DNA of 64,000 nt from Neolewinella lacunae (GCF_014349155.1 NZ_JACSIT010000061.1:1-64000); one strand, 5' to 3'. Counted from the stretch's first letter, positions 10,982-21,000 are shown. Translations and numbers: made by a program. Notes: generated by a model not told the origin, from the sequence alone.

Positions 10982-12772
10982 TTAATCCAGCTTCAAACAG
11001 TCCAAAAAGGCTTTCTGGGGCACTTCGACTTTACCGAACTGCCGCATTTTCCGCTTACCTGCCTTCTGCTTTTCGAGGAGCTTGCGCTTGCGGCTGATGT
11101 CTCCGCCGTAACATTTGGCGGTCACGTCTTTGCGCATGGCCGAGAGCGTTTCGCGGGCGATCACCTTGGCACCGATGGCGGCCTGGATGGCGATCATGAA
11201 CTGCTGCCGGGGCAGCAACTCGCGCAGTTTCTTGCACATCCCGCGGCCGATGTATTCGGCCTTAGAGCGGTGGACAAGGGCGGAAAGCGCATCGACGTTT
11301 TCGCTGTTCAGCTTGATGTCCATCCGCACCAGGTCGGTTTCCCGGTAGTCGAGGGGCTGATAATCGAAGCTGGCGTAGCCGCGGCTGATGGACTTGAGGC
11401 GGTCGTAAAAGTCGAAGACAATTTCGGCCAGCGGCAGCTCGAAGTGGAGCTCTACGCGGTGGGGGCTCAGGTAGGTCTGTCTCAGCAGCGTACCCCGTTT
11501 ATCGATGCACAGGTTCATGATGGCCCCGATGTAATCGGTGGTGGTAATGATCTGCGAGGAGATGAAGGGTTCCTCGACCATGGCCCGGTTGTTGGGTTCG
11601 GGCAGTTCGGCGGGGTTGCGGATTTCGAAGACGTTGCCTTTGGTGTCCGTTACGCGGTAGGTAACGTTGGGCACGGTGGTGATGACGTCCATATTGAACT
11701 CCCGGAAGAGGCGTTCCTGAACGATCTCGAGGTGGAGCATCCCCAGGAATCCGCAGCGGAAACCGTAGCCAAGGGCGGCGGAGGTTTCGGGCTCGAAGAT
11801 GAGGCTGGCGTCGTTAAGCTGGAGTTTTTCGAGGCTGTCGCGCAGGGGCTCGAAGTCGTCGTTGTCCAGCGGGAAGATGCCGGCGAAGACCATCGGTTTT
11901 ACTTCCTCGAAGCCGGAAAGCATCTCGCCGCGGCGGGCGTCGTGGGTGACGGTATCGCCGACTTTGATTTCGGAGGAGCGCTTCAGGCCGGTGATGACGT
12001 AGCCTACATCGCCGCAGCCGATTTCTGCGGTGGGCTTCATGTTGAGTTCCATGGCCCCTACCTCATCGGCGTGGTAGCTGGCCTCGGTGGCGAGGAAGTG
12101 GATTTTATCGTTCTTCTTCAGCACGCCGTTCATTACCCGCACGTAGGCAATCACGCCGCGGAAAGGGTTGAAGACGGAGTCGAAAATCAGGGCCTGGAGG
12201 GGCGCGGCGGGGTCACCCTTGGGCGGGGGGATGCGGTTGACGACGGCCCGCATGATTTCGGGGACGCCAATGCCCGTCTTGCCGGAAGCCAGAATGATGT
12301 CTTCGCGCTCGCAGCCCGTCAGGTCGATCATCTGGTCGGCCATCTCTTCAATCATGGCCGTTTCCATATCGACCTTATTAAGGATGGGGATGATTTCCAG
12401 GTCGTGCTCAAGGGCAAGGAAGAGGTTGGAGATGGTCTGGGCCTGGATGCCCTGGGTGGCGTCCACGAGCAACAGCGCCCCCTCGCAGGCGGCGATGGAG
12501 CGGGAAACTTCGTAGCTGAAGTCAACGTGGCCGGGGGTATCGATCATGTTAAAGATGTACTCCTGCCCATCGTCGGGGTGAGTGTAGTGCATCTGGATGG
12601 CGTGGCTCTTGATGGTGATGCCACGCTCCCGCTCCAGATCCATATCATCGAGCTGTTGATCCATCTTATCCCGTTCGGAAACGGATTGGGTAAAGTCCAG
12701 CAGGCGGTCAGAGAGGGTACTCTTACCGTGGTCGATGTGGGCGATAACGCAGAAGTTACGAATATGCTTCAT
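10982..12772 (-). CDS. lepA: Elongation factor 4 (back-translocating translational GTPase)
   Basis: 596 residues, the standard length of EF4/LepA. The GTPase domain is complete: G1 [15 protein letters not shown], switch [11 protein letters not shown]4 NKVDME and G5 SGKTG. It is followed by EF-G-like domains II, III and V and by the unique LepA C-terminal domain, seen as [21 protein letters not shown] and [22 protein letters not shown], and a basic terminal tail ([33 protein letters not shown]). It binds the ribosome and moves stalled tRNAs backward. ATG at 12772 gives [16 protein letters not shown], the normal start. It may be cotranscribed with the ligase/phosphotransferase pair, although the gap is 304 bases. 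Confidence 0.97.
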   Translation of the reverse strand: MKHIRNFCVIAHIDHGKSTLSDRLLDFTQSVSERDKMDQQLDDMDLERERGITIKSHAIQMHYTHPDDGQEYIFNMIDTPGHVDFSYEVSRSIAACEGALLLVDATQGIQAQTISNLFLALEHDLEIIPILNKVDMETAMIEEMADQMIDLTGCEREDIILASGKTGIGVPEIMRAVVNRIPPPKGDPAAPLQALIFDSVFNPFRGVIAYVRVMNGVLKKNDKIHFLATEASYHADEVGAMELNMKPTAEIGCGDVGYVITGLKRSSEIKVGDTVTHDARRGEMLSGFEEVKPMVFAGIFPLDNDDFEPLRDSLEKLQLNDASLIFEPETSAALGYGFRCGFLGMLHLEIVQERLFREFNMDVITTVPNVTYRVTDTKGNVFEIRNPAELPEPNNRAMVEEPFISSQIITTTDYIGAIMNLCIDKRGTLLRQTYLSPHRVELHFELPLAEIVFDFYDRLKSISRGYASFDYQPLDYRETDLVRMDIKLNSENVDALSALVHRSKAEYIGRGMCKKLRELLPRQQFMIAIQAAIGAKVIARETLSAMRKDVTAKCYGGDISRKRKLLEKQKAGKRKMRQFGKVEVPQKAFLDCLKLD

Positions 12773-13172
12773 ATGGGGCGCAAAGGTAAGGCTAATTCAT
12801 GTCCTCAGGAAGTAAACCGTTCGGACCGTTGCAGTGGGCGGCACTTTGCCAATCCACACTTAGGGGAAACGGCGGAAGGGGCTTTGGGTTGAGGGAAATC
12901 CCCCCCGCCGGCGAACAAATTTGGACGGCCTCACGCTAGAGGTAGATGAAAGGATGGCTAAGACCTCTTGCAGCGGACGCAGGTTGATTTTTAACCCGGC
13001 GTCGTGAATGAAGCGCGTTGTTTAATGCACTTCTGGTGCGCACCCTTCGATGAGCCAGTCAATTGAAGATACTTGCTTCCCGGCCTGGTCCGTCCCTCCA
13101 CGGTGTATCCATTGCCGGTGGTTGCCGCTATCCCTCAAGACCGCATTAGTAACCCACAAAACCAATCAGATT
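12773..13172. other. Divergent intergenic region, no gene seen
   Basis: 400 bases between the lepA start and an exported-protein gene read in the opposite direction, so it should contain both promoters. I found no clear TAnnTTTG element. A weak partial match to the dispersed repeat (GCGGACGCAGGT, around 12974-12985) is present. Confidence 0.5.
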
Positions 13173-14183
13173 ATGACCAAGTATTTCACATCCCTACTCT
13201 TATTCCTGTTCGTGCTGGCCGGCAGCGCATCTGCCCAGGAGGAAATGACCAAGCCCTCCACCAACCGCGGCAGCGACGTCGCCACCGCCGAAGACTACCA
13301 GCGCATTTTCAAGAACAGTTTCAACGTTGAACTGCGCGCCCTGGCCATCGAGGCCCTGGAGCTGGACGAAAAGCAGACCACTGCCTTTACCCCCATCTTT
13401 CTCGATTACACCCAAGCTAAGAACGGCCTTATGACACGCCGTACCACCCTGCTTGACGACTACCGCGAGGAGATGAAGGAAGATGACACGGCAGAAGACG
13501 AGCGGGAAGAAACCGCCGACTTCATTGAAAACTACTGGGAAATTGACATCGCCGAAATGGAATTGCAGAAAGACTATTTCGACCGTTTCGAAGACGTCAT
13601 TACCGGCGAGAAGGCGCTTGAATTCTTCGCCCTGGAACGTATGTACCAGAATCGCCTGAACCGCACCATCCTGATGGAAAAGGTGCCCACCATCCGCTAC
13701 CTGGTGCCTTCCGACTATTCCTACCAGTGGGAGATGGACCAGTACAAAGAATGGAAAAAGGTAAACATCGACGGGAAGGTTTCCCTGGACCACAAGTTTA
13801 CCTCCACCGGCCTTTCCAAGTTGCTCAACGCCGCCGAAGCCATGACACAAGCCGAAGGCATCAAGGTGAACAACTTTGACCAACGCAAGGCTATGGTAAT
13901 GAAGAAAGCCGATCAGTTGCGCGACAACTGGAAAAGTACGGAGCACGCTGACTACGCCCGGGCCGCCTTCGTAGAAACCGCCAGCATCTTGCAGGAAATT
14001 GCCCAGTCTGACCGTTTTATGTCCCGCAAAGCGTGGACTGACCAACTCAGTGCTAACGCTAAGGCCATTAAGCCCGACGTAAAACTGACTGCCCAGGCCG
14101 ATAAAGTGTACAACTTTTTCGATACGGCCGAGACCATCGTCAACGACCTGGTGGAACAAGCCAACAAGCAAGCCCGCAAATAA
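13173..14183 (+). CDS. Exported hypothetical protein, helical
   Basis: 336 residues from the ATG at 13173, chosen because it opens MTKYFTSLLLFLFVLAGSASA, a signal peptide; the frame is open upstream to 13050 without coding character. The mature protein is highly charged and helix forming (KQTTAFTPIFLDYTQAKNG, REEMKEDDTAEDEREETADF) and resembles periplasmic Spy/CpxP-like or Hpt-like helical proteins in general texture only. No catalytic motif, no cysteine. No family recognised. It is followed by a CotH kinase gene on the same strand after 168 bases. Confidence 0.8.
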   Translation: MTKYFTSLLLFLFVLAGSASAQEEMTKPSTNRGSDVATAEDYQRIFKNSFNVELRALAIEALELDEKQTTAFTPIFLDYTQAKNGLMTRRTTLLDDYREEMKEDDTAEDEREETADFIENYWEIDIAEMELQKDYFDRFEDVITGEKALEFFALERMYQNRLNRTILMEKVPTIRYLVPSDYSYQWEMDQYKEWKKVNIDGKVSLDHKFTSTGLSKLLNAAEAMTQAEGIKVNNFDQRKAMVMKKADQLRDNWKSTEHADYARAAFVETASILQEIAQSDRFMSRKAWTDQLSANAKAIKPDVKLTAQADKVYNFFDTAETIVNDLVEQANKQARK

Positions 14184-14351
14184 GCCGGAGCCAAGATTTT
14201 CTTACGCTTAGTTACTTTGCCGCCCTGCTTCCGTGAATTCGGAGGCAGGGCGGCTCATTTTCGGGCCAGCCTTAAGATAAATACGGCCCCGGCGGCGTTT
14301 GCCTGGGTGATGGTACTATCTTCACGCGCTACAATAGCCCTTTTTGCCCCG

Positions 14352-16010
14352 ATGAGCCTCGTCTACCGCCTTGCCTTCCTTGCTATCCTAACCATTCATT
14401 GCACCTGCGGCCGCGCCCAGAACGTGCAATTGCCCGGTACAACCCTGGCCGAAGCCTCCCCGCAGGGATTGCCGCCCCGAGGCGAACGCCCGCCGGCACC
14501 GGGCCTCTACGACCTCAGCAAAATCGTGGAGATTGAGCTGACGATGCTCGACGAAAACTGGAAGAAGAAACTCAACTTCTGGAAAAAGCAGAACCTGGGA
14601 GACCGCGTACTGGCCACGCTCAAGGTAAATGGCATGACTTACGATAGCGTCGGCGTCCGCCTCAAAGGCAACAGTTCCTACTTCGGCCCCGCCCGCGAAG
14701 ACAAGAAAAAGCTGCCCTTCAACATCAAGGTCTCGGAAACCAAAAAGGACCAAAGCATCGAGGGCAAGTACCAGACCCTGAAGCTGAGCAACCTCTTCCG
14801 CGACCCCAGCTACCTGCGCGAAGCCCTGAGTTACGCCATTGCCCGCGATTACGTTGCCGCCCCCGACTGCAACTTCGCCCGCCTGACGGTCGATGGCGAA
14901 TACTACGGCCTCTACAACCTGACGGAATCGGTCGATGAGCAATTCGGGGAAGACGAGTTTAATTCCACCGACGGCCTGCTGGTCAAGTGCGACCCCGAAA
15001 GCAAAAACCCGCCGCCCAGCACCTGCCCCCCAGGCGTCGGCGCCAACCTGACCTACCTGGGCGAAGACTCGCTGTGCTACGCGGCCCGCTACGAAGTCAA
15101 GCGCTCCGAATACGGCTGGCAACAGCTCATCAACCTCACCAAGGCCCTGCAGGACGAAAAAGAAGACCTCGGCAAGCACCTTAACGTGGACGAGGCCCTC
15201 TGGATGCTGGCCTTCAACAACGCCCTGGCCAACCTCGACAGTTACCTGGGCCTGTTTTGCCACAATTACTACCTCTTCCAAGACGACAGCGGCATCTGGC
15301 GGCCCGTGGTGTGGGACCTCAACCTGAGCATCGGTGGCTTCCGCCTCGTGGAGCAAAACAAGGTACTGACGGACGAACAGCTGGCCACCATCAGCCCATT
15401 CCTGCACTTTTCCGACCGCAATGAAGACCGGCCGCTCATCCTCCGCTTGCTCGACCGGCCCCTCTACCGCAAGATGTACGTGGCCCACCTGAAGACGATT
15501 TACGAGGAGCAAATGGCTAGCGGCCTCTACCGCAAGCGGGCCGAGAAAATCCGCGCCCTCATTACTCCGTTCGTGGTTCAGGAACCCACTCCACTCTACC
15601 CCGTGGAAACCTACACACAGAACTACCACAGCTCGGTAGACGTACAGGGCGGTGCCGTCATCGGAATCGAGGAATTTTTCAAGCGGCGCAGTGAATACCT
15701 CGCGGCCCACCCCCTGTTGGTGAAACCTACCCCGGTGATTGCCGACCATTCCGCCACCCGCGACGGCGAGCAGGTAGTCATCAGCCTCTCCCTGGCCGCT
15801 GGCGAGCCCGCCGAGGCCGTCTGGGTAGCCCACCGCGCCGAAAACGCGGGCACCTTTCAGTACGCCCGCCTGGAGCCGGTGGCCGATAGCAATTACACCG
15901 TTGCCCTGCCTGCGGCCCAGGTCAAAGACTACTTTCTGGTGGCCGAGGGCAGTATCAGCGCCACGGTACTGCCCGCCCGCTCGGCCCGCGAATGGTTTAC
16001 GGTGAAATAA
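14352..16010 (+). CDS. CotH kinase family protein, exported
   Basis: 552 residues from the ATG at 14352 (MSLVYRLAFLAILTIHCTCGRAQ), a signal peptide; ATGs further upstream lack one. The CotH kinase-like fold is seen in VGVRLKGNSSYFG, then KKLPFNIKVSE, LKLSNLFRDPSYLREALSY, the catalytic-loop region FARLTVDGEYYGLYNLTESVDEQF and the metal-binding segment VVWDLNLSIGG. Family members phosphorylate proteins in spore coats or are secreted surface proteins in bacteroidetes. A dispersed 20-bp repeat forms the end of the signal peptide (CTCGRAQ), so the cleavage region is partly repeat-derived. A C-terminal domain of about 100 residues after 460 resembles an immunoglobulin-like fold. Confidence 0.88.
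   Translation: MSLVYRLAFLAILTIHCTCGRAQNVQLPGTTLAEASPQGLPPRGERPPAPGLYDLSKIVEIELTMLDENWKKKLNFWKKQNLGDRVLATLKVNGMTYDSVGVRLKGNSSYFGPAREDKKKLPFNIKVSETKKDQSIEGKYQTLKLSNLFRDPSYLREALSYAIARDYVAAPDCNFARLTVDGEYYGLYNLTESVDEQFGEDEFNSTDGLLVKCDPESKNPPPSTCPPGVGANLTYLGEDSLCYAARYEVKRSEYGWQQLINLTKALQDEKEDLGKHLNVDEALWMLAFNNALANLDSYLGLFCHNYYLFQDDSGIWRPVVWDLNLSIGGFRLVEQNKVLTDEQLATISPFLHFSDRNEDRPLILRLLDRPLYRKMYVAHLKTIYEEQMASGLYRKRAEKIRALITPFVVQEPTPLYPVETYTQNYHSSVDVQGGAVIGIEEFFKRRSEYLAAHPLLVKPTPVIADHSATRDGEQVVISLSLAAGEPAEAVWVAHRAENAGTFQYARLEPVADSNYTVALPAAQVKDYFLVAEGSISATVLPARSAREWFTVK
14400..14419 (+). repeat. Dispersed 20-bp repeat, copy 5 (in a signal peptide)
   Basis: TGCACCTGCGGCCGCGCCCA, exact consensus, encoding CTCGRA at the signal-peptide end of the CotH protein. 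This is the only canonical gene-internal copy not read as an Ala/Gly/Pro string. Confidence 0.9.
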
Positions 16011-16045
16011 TTCTGGTCTTTATACCCGCAATGCCGCCCGCTTTT

Positions 16046-16065
16046 TTTGCGCGCACGCAGGTGCC
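16046..16065 (-). repeat. Dispersed 20-bp repeat, copy 6
   Basis: Plus-strand reading TTTGCGCGCACGCAGGTGCC followed by GGGG, preceded by a run of T. Two mismatches, the same two as in copy 8 at 21201. It lies between the CotH gene and a small gene. Confidence 0.8.
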
Positions 16066-16085
16066 GGGGAAGTCGACAAAAAGCA

Positions 16086-16295
16086 ATGATGGAAGAGCTA
16101 CCCGACAACGTAATCTGGCTGGAAGACGCCGACCGGAGCCGCTACGTGCACAAATACGACTTTCAACCGTTTGAAACCGGGGAGGTGGCCACCTTCTACG
16201 ATTACCACGCCGGTGGTTTCCTGGATTACGACTCCGCCCTCACCTGCCGCGTGGTGGAAGATGACCTGCTGGGGCCGGTGGCGCGGGCGGTGTAG
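16086..16295 (+). CDS. Small acidic hypothetical protein
   Basis: 69 residues from the ATG at 16086 (MMEELPDNVIWLEDADRSRYVHKYDF); the next codon is also ATG. Acidic, with several aromatic residues (FQPFETGEVATFYDYHAGGFLDYDSALTCRVVEDD), no signal peptide and no membrane segment. No family recognised, but codon choice is like the neighbours and the conserved-looking aromatic spacing suggests a real small protein. It sits alone between the CotH and YheT-like genes. Confidence 0.55.
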   Translation: MMEELPDNVIWLEDADRSRYVHKYDFQPFETGEVATFYDYHAGGFLDYDSALTCRVVEDDLLGPVARAV

Positions 16296-16338
16296 GGGAC
16301 GAACGAAAACGGTGGGTTTTAAGGCAAATGGTCTCCTA

Positions 16339-16380
16339 AACGAAAACGTCGGGCTCCACCGACGCTACGTAAGCGGCCCC
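16339..16380 (-). repeat. Hairpin repeat family B, copy 2 (inverted)
   Basis: Reverse complement of the 8255-8298 element over 42 bases, with stem CGTCGG/CCGACG. Relative to copy 1, one G is missing in one arm and the pairing C in the other arm, so the stem stays perfect. Confidence 0.8.
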
Positions 16381-16472
16381 TCCAGGGCCGGGCAGCACGG
16401 TAAAGCCATCTTGTCATCCTTCGGCGTACAACGCCTCCATCAATAGCCTATCCCTTGCGGCAGCTCCCTTAA

Positions 16473-16505
16473 TCCTTTTCTCCTTTCTCCTTTACTCCTT
16501 TACTA
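16473..16505. repeat. Octamer pyrimidine array abutting a start codon
   Basis: TCCTTTTC, TCCTTTC, TCCTTTAC, TCCTTTAC, then TA and the ATG of the YheT-like gene at 16506. Same unit, other strand, as the 8113-8208 array. Confidence 0.65.
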
Positions 16506-17432
16506 ATGATCAGTCGCTTCCGCGCCCACTACCAGACCATCGTCCCCAACCTCTTCCGCAGCGTGCCGGTGGATTACCGCCGGGAGCGGATTACCACGCC
16601 GGACGGTGACTTTCTGGACCTCGACTGGCTGGACCACCCCGCAAGCCGGCAGCTGGTGGTGCTTTCCCACGGCCTGGAGGGGGATAGCCGCCGGGTGTAC
16701 GTGGCCAGTGCGGCGCGCTACTTCCACCGCCACGGCTGGCACGCCCTGGCCTGGAACTGCCGCTCCTGCTCCGGGGAAATGAACCTCACCGAAAAACTCT
16801 ACAGCCACGGACAGGTAGAAGACCTGGAGACGGTCATCAACCACGCCCTGGCCACGGGCCTTTACGACCGCGTGGTGCTGCTGGGCTACAGCATGGGCGG
16901 CAACCTGACGCTGAAGTACCTGGGCACGCAGGGAAAACAGCGCCCGGAGCAAGTCACCCACGGCGTAGCCTTCTCGGCCCCGGTTTTCATTGCCCACAGC
17001 GCCGATAGCCTGGACCGGGCGGAGAACATCATCTACCGCCTCAAATTCCGGCGGGCGCTGACGGAGAAAATCCGCCGCAAGGAAGCGCAGTTTCCGGGGC
17101 GGGTGGACTTCAGCCGTTTGAAAGACGTGCGGGTGTGGCGGGACTTTGACCGCTGGTTTTCCGCCCCCATCGGTGGATTCGACGACCTGGATGCTTATTA
17201 TGACTATCTTTCGTCGGGCAACTTCGTGGCGGGCACCACCGCGCCGGTCCTGATCGTCAATGCTACTAACGACCCCATCGTGCCGCCGGCCTGCTCGCCG
17301 CACGAACTGGCGGCCACCCATCCCCTGATCCACCTGGAGCAACCGCACTGGGGTGGCCACGTCGGCTTCGCCCTGCGGGGTAAACCCCACAACTGGATGG
17401 ACGAACGGGCCCTGGCTTTCGTTAATGGATAA
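16506..17432 (+). CDS. Alpha/beta hydrolase, YheT family
   Basis: 308 residues. Catalytic features are in order: HGLEGDSRR after the first strand, the nucleophile elbow GYSMGGN (Ser about 126), an Asp in VNATNDPIVPP and a His in HWGGHVGF near the C-terminus. The ASRQLVVLSHGLEGD opening and length match the YheT/EMB8-type esterases. The substrate is unknown, probably a cytoplasmic ester. ATG at 16506 is directly preceded by the octamer pyrimidine array. Single gene, next gene starts 120 bases later. Confidence 0.88.
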   Translation: MISRFRAHYQTIVPNLFRSVPVDYRRERITTPDGDFLDLDWLDHPASRQLVVLSHGLEGDSRRVYVASAARYFHRHGWHALAWNCRSCSGEMNLTEKLYSHGQVEDLETVINHALATGLYDRVVLLGYSMGGNLTLKYLGTQGKQRPEQVTHGVAFSAPVFIAHSADSLDRAENIIYRLKFRRALTEKIRRKEAQFPGRVDFSRLKDVRVWRDFDRWFSAPIGGFDDLDAYYDYLSSGNFVAGTTAPVLIVNATNDPIVPPACSPHELAATHPLIHLEQPHWGGHVGFALRGKPHNWMDERALAFVNG

Positions 17433-17552
17433 AGATCTCCTTCCCCGCGTAGCACCGTTCAAACTTCCCTCTCATGAACTTAAAGGCATATTCGATAGAT
17501 TTACATCAAAAAACGGTAGCTTTTCGTTAGAAAACGGTACAAACTCCTGCCC

Positions 17553-19046
17553 ATGAAATCTCTTTTAACGCTTCTGCTGTCCCTGCCGCTCTGGCTCAGT
17601 GCACAGTTCGTGGCCCCCAGCTCCAGTCCTCCCGCCGAAACAAGTACCGAGGCTGGCTATACCCAACTCAGCGTATCCTATCACCGGCCTAACGTACGGG
17701 GCAGGGTGATTTTCGGGGAACTTTTGCCGTGGGGGGAAGTCTGGCGGGCGGGAGCCAACGAGAATACCCTGTTGAAGGCCGACGGAGAGTTCCGGGTGGG
17801 CGACAGTACTTTCCGGGCCGGAACCTACTCCCTCTACCTCATCCCCCGGCGGAGCGGAGACTGGACCTGGGTGCTCAACCGCAGCACCCAGAACTGGGGC
17901 ACCCAGGGCTACCAGGACAGCAAAGACGTTCTTCGCATTCCCGCCCGGCCCATTCGCCTGCCCGAGCGCATTGAGACCCTGGAATACCGCTGGATGAACG
18001 TCAGGCCCCAGTCCGTCGATCTGGTCCTGGAGTGGGAATGGTACCGGGTTTCCCTGACCATCTCCCTGCCTACCGACGAGCAGGTTGCCGATAGGGCCGC
18101 CAGTTTTCTTAACCCCGCCCAAGACCCTAAAGAGTACTACGCCGCCGCCCGCTATTACCTCGATAACAAGCTGAACCTGCAAAAAGCCAAAGCCTGGATG
18201 GACCGTTGGGCAGCCCAGGATGAGGAACAGTTTGGCCGCCTCCGCTACCAGGCCCTGATTGAGTACCAACTGGGCAACGAAGCCAAAGGCAAACGCCTGA
18301 TGGAGCGCAGCCTCGAACTGGCCAAAGCCGCGAAAAACACCCACTACATCCGGATGAACGAGGAAAGCCTCAGGGAATGGTCGCGTACCCCCGAAAGCAT
18401 CTCGCCGGATAGCCTCCTGGCCCGCAGCATCCGCTACCACGACCCCGAAAAGCAGTGGACCGCCAAGGCCCACCTGCTCCAGCTGGCCGAAAGCCGCACC
18501 GACGGCACCGTCCGTCACACCCGCCTGAGCCTCTACCCTGCTACTGCGGACTTTGACCTTTACCAGGTGCGCGGCAAAGACAAGGTGCAGCTCCGCTTCC
18601 TCAACGGCACTTATTCCTTCAGCCACCAGGGCCGTACGGACATCTCCGACTCCACCCGCGCCAGCCTTCACCTGGACGAAGCCCGAACCTTACTGCTGCG
18701 CGACTACTACACCTACCTCTGGGGCCTGCCCATGAAACTCGAGGACCCGGGCACCCTGTTGCAACCGACGGTACACCGCGTTTGGTACGACGGACGGGAA
18801 ATGCTGGAAATGGAGGTTCACTACACCCCGGAAACGGGCAAGGACATCTGGTTTTTTCTGTTCGACCCCGTAACTTACGCACTGGCTGGCTACCGCTTCT
18901 ACCACGCCAAGGATGGCCCCGGTACGGGTGAATACATCCTGCTGGAAGGCGAAGCCACCGTCAACCAAATGAAATTGCCCGCCCGCCGCCACTGGTATTC
19001 CACTGCCGACCGCCTGTACCTGGGCACGGACGAAATCCTGGAATAG
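17553..19046 (+). CDS. Exported DUF2911 domain protein with a C-terminal lipoprotein-carrier-like region
   Basis: 497 residues beginning MKSLLTLLLSLPLWLSA, a signal peptide. Residues about 30-160 carry DUF2911, recognisable from SYHRPNVRGRVIFGELLPWGEVWRAGANE and FRAGTYSLYLIP. A helical spacer (about 180-280) with a TPR-like AxxYYLDNKLNLQKAKAWMDRW follows, and then residues about 310-497 form a beta-rich region (FDLYQVRGKDKVQLRFLNGTYSF..., EMLEMEVHYTPETGKDIWFFLFDP) like bacteroidete DUF6503-type proteins. Function unknown; periplasmic. It is followed after 17 bases by a membrane-protein gene. Confidence 0.82.
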   Translation: MKSLLTLLLSLPLWLSAQFVAPSSSPPAETSTEAGYTQLSVSYHRPNVRGRVIFGELLPWGEVWRAGANENTLLKADGEFRVGDSTFRAGTYSLYLIPRRSGDWTWVLNRSTQNWGTQGYQDSKDVLRIPARPIRLPERIETLEYRWMNVRPQSVDLVLEWEWYRVSLTISLPTDEQVADRAASFLNPAQDPKEYYAAARYYLDNKLNLQKAKAWMDRWAAQDEEQFGRLRYQALIEYQLGNEAKGKRLMERSLELAKAAKNTHYIRMNEESLREWSRTPESISPDSLLARSIRYHDPEKQWTAKAHLLQLAESRTDGTVRHTRLSLYPATADFDLYQVRGKDKVQLRFLNGTYSFSHQGRTDISDSTRASLHLDEARTLLLRDYYTYLWGLPMKLEDPGTLLQPTVHRVWYDGREMLEMEVHYTPETGKDIWFFLFDPVTYALAGYRFYHAKDGPGTGEYILLEGEATVNQMKLPARRHWYSTADRLYLGTDEILE

Positions 19047-19063
19047 CCCAACCGCCCCCTTCC

Positions 19064-19579
19064 ATGAGTACCCTCCATACGCCCGACGACCCACGCCACC
19101 AGGTGGGTAACCCCCTTGATAAATCCTGGTACCGTATCCTGCCGCTGGCGGGGGTGATCTTTTCCTTTGCCGTGGTGAGTTTCTACTACGGCCGCCTGCC
19201 CGCAACGGTGCCGATCCACTTCGGGCTGGACGGGACCGCCGACGGCTACGGACCAAAATGGATGCTCTGGATGCTGCCGGCAATCAACCTCGGCCTTTTT
19301 TACGTCCTGGGCTCCGTCAGTAAGGCCGATTTCCGCTGGTTCAATTACCCCGTGAAAATCACGGAAGCGAATGCCGCCAGGCAGCACGAAATCAGTTTGC
19401 AACTACTGGCGGTAATGCGCCTCGTCTGCTGCCTTGGTCTGGCCTATCTGGTCTATGCCGTGGTACTGACATCGCTTGACGGACAAGGCTATCTGAGCAT
19501 TACCGGCCTGGCGCTGTTCCTGCTCGCCGTTTTTCTGCCGATTGGCTACTTCCTGTGGCTGGCCCGTCGGCACCGGTGA
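19064..19579 (+). CDS. DUF1648 (SdpI-like) membrane protein
   Basis: 171 residues with four likely membrane segments (about 27-45, 66-86, 110-135, 145-165). The signature of DUF1648 is clear: LPATVPIHFGLDGTADGYGPKW. Members include SdpI, an immunity protein against a lantibiotic-like toxin in Bacillus, and regulators of envelope stress, but most bacteroidete copies have no known role. It overlaps nothing and starts 17 bases after the DUF2911 gene, so the two are probably cotranscribed. Confidence 0.8.
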   Translation: MSTLHTPDDPRHQVGNPLDKSWYRILPLAGVIFSFAVVSFYYGRLPATVPIHFGLDGTADGYGPKWMLWMLPAINLGLFYVLGSVSKADFRWFNYPVKITEANAARQHEISLQLLAVMRLVCCLGLAYLVYAVVLTSLDGQGYLSITGLALFLLAVFLPIGYFLWLARRHR

Positions 19580-19728
19580 CCGACGCCCATTAAACGCAGG
19601 TCCTGACGCAACCCGGGAGCCCGGGGCCCGGTACCTCTGGCTGCCCGGCTGCGTTTTTATGGACAATAAGTTCGGCACTTACCGCCCTCCTTTGATTACC
19701 TTCGCCACCCGAAACAGCCCACTGGCAA

Positions 19729-21000
19729 ATGAATGTACTACTTCTGGGCGGCGGTGGCCGCGAGCACGCCATGGCGTGGCGCCTGAGCCAAAGTCCCCTC
19801 TGTAAGCAGCTGTTCCTGGCCCCTGGCAACGCCGGCACCAGCGAATTCGGCCAGAACCTGGCGATCAATCCCCTCGACTTTGCTGCTCTCAAAACTGCGG
19901 TTTTGGAACACCGGATCGGTCTGGTGATCTGTGGCCCGGAAGAGCCCCTGGTGCGCGGCGTTCAGGACTTTTTCCGGGCGGATGCGGACCTACGCAGCGT
20001 GCGCTTCCTCGGCCCCAGCGCCGAGGCCGCCCAACTCGAAGGCAGCAAAGCCTACGCCAAGGTTTTCATGGAGGAACAGGGCATTCCTACGGCGGGCTAC
20101 CGCAGTTTTACCGCCGCCACGCTCGAAGAAGGCCTCGAATACCTCAACCACTGCCAGCCCCCGATCGTACTCAAAGCCGATGGCCTGGCCGCCGGAAAAG
20201 GCGTTGTCATTCTCAATGACGCAGGCGAAGCGCGCACGGAATTGCAAAGCATGCTGGAAGGCAAATTTGGTGCAGCCAGCGCCGAAGTGGTGGTAGAGGA
20301 ATTCCTGGACGGTATCGAGTTTTCGGTGTTCGTCTTGACCGACGGCGAAAGCTACCGCCTGCTGCCGGTCGCCAAAGATTACAAACGCATCGGCGTGGGG
20401 GATACCGGCCCCAATACCGGTGGGATGGGCTCCGTGAGCCACCCCCCGTTTGTGGACGCCGACCTCATGGCCAAAGTAGAACAACGGGTCATCAAGCCCA
20501 CCCTGCGCGGCATCCAGCAGCGGGGACTGGATTACAAAGGCTTCATCTTCATCGGCCTCATTGCGGTGGACAATGATCCCTACGTAATAGAGTACAATTG
20601 CCGGATGGGAGACCCCGAAACGCAGTCCGTCATGGCCCGCCTCAAGACCGATTTCCTCCAACTCTGCCTGCAAGCCGCCGACGGTGAACTGGCGGCGGCC
20701 ACCATCGAGATGGACGAACGGCAGGCGGCGACCGTCGTGATGGTCAGCGGCGGCTACCCCGGGCCCTACGAGCAGGGTAAAGTTATTGCGGGCATTGAAG
20801 CGGTGCATGACAGCATGGTCTTCCACGCGGGCACCAGCCGGAACGCTGCGGGAGAACTGGTCTCCAGCGGCGGCCGGGTGCTGGCCATTACGAGCTACGG
20901 CAAAGACTTCCGCGAAGCCCTGCAAAAGAGCTACGCCAGCGCCAAAAAAATCCACTTTGAAGGCGGTAATTACCGGGGAGACATCGGCTTCGATCTATAG
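19729..21000 (+). CDS. purD: Phosphoribosylamine-glycine ligase (GAR synthetase)
   Basis: 423 residues, full length for PurD, an ATP-grasp enzyme in purine synthesis. N-terminal MNVLLLGGGGREHAMAWRLSQSP is the nucleotide-binding PreATP domain; the ATP-grasp body includes LKADGLAAGKGVVI, VVVEEFLDGIEFSVF and NTGGMGSVSHP, and the C-terminal domain holds the EYNCRMGDPETQSVM motif. It joins glycine to 5-phosphoribosylamine with ATP. Upstream at 19697-19704 the element TACCTTCG resembles a bacteroidete minus 7 box. Single gene. Confidence 0.97.
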   Translation: MNVLLLGGGGREHAMAWRLSQSPLCKQLFLAPGNAGTSEFGQNLAINPLDFAALKTAVLEHRIGLVICGPEEPLVRGVQDFFRADADLRSVRFLGPSAEAAQLEGSKAYAKVFMEEQGIPTAGYRSFTAATLEEGLEYLNHCQPPIVLKADGLAAGKGVVILNDAGEARTELQSMLEGKFGAASAEVVVEEFLDGIEFSVFVLTDGESYRLLPVAKDYKRIGVGDTGPNTGGMGSVSHPPFVDADLMAKVEQRVIKPTLRGIQQRGLDYKGFIFIGLIAVDNDPYVIEYNCRMGDPETQSVMARLKTDFLQLCLQAADGELAAATIEMDERQAATVVMVSGGYPGPYEQGKVIAGIEAVHDSMVFHAGTSRNAAGELVSSGGRVLAITSYGKDFREALQKSYASAKKIHFEGGNYRGDIGFDL

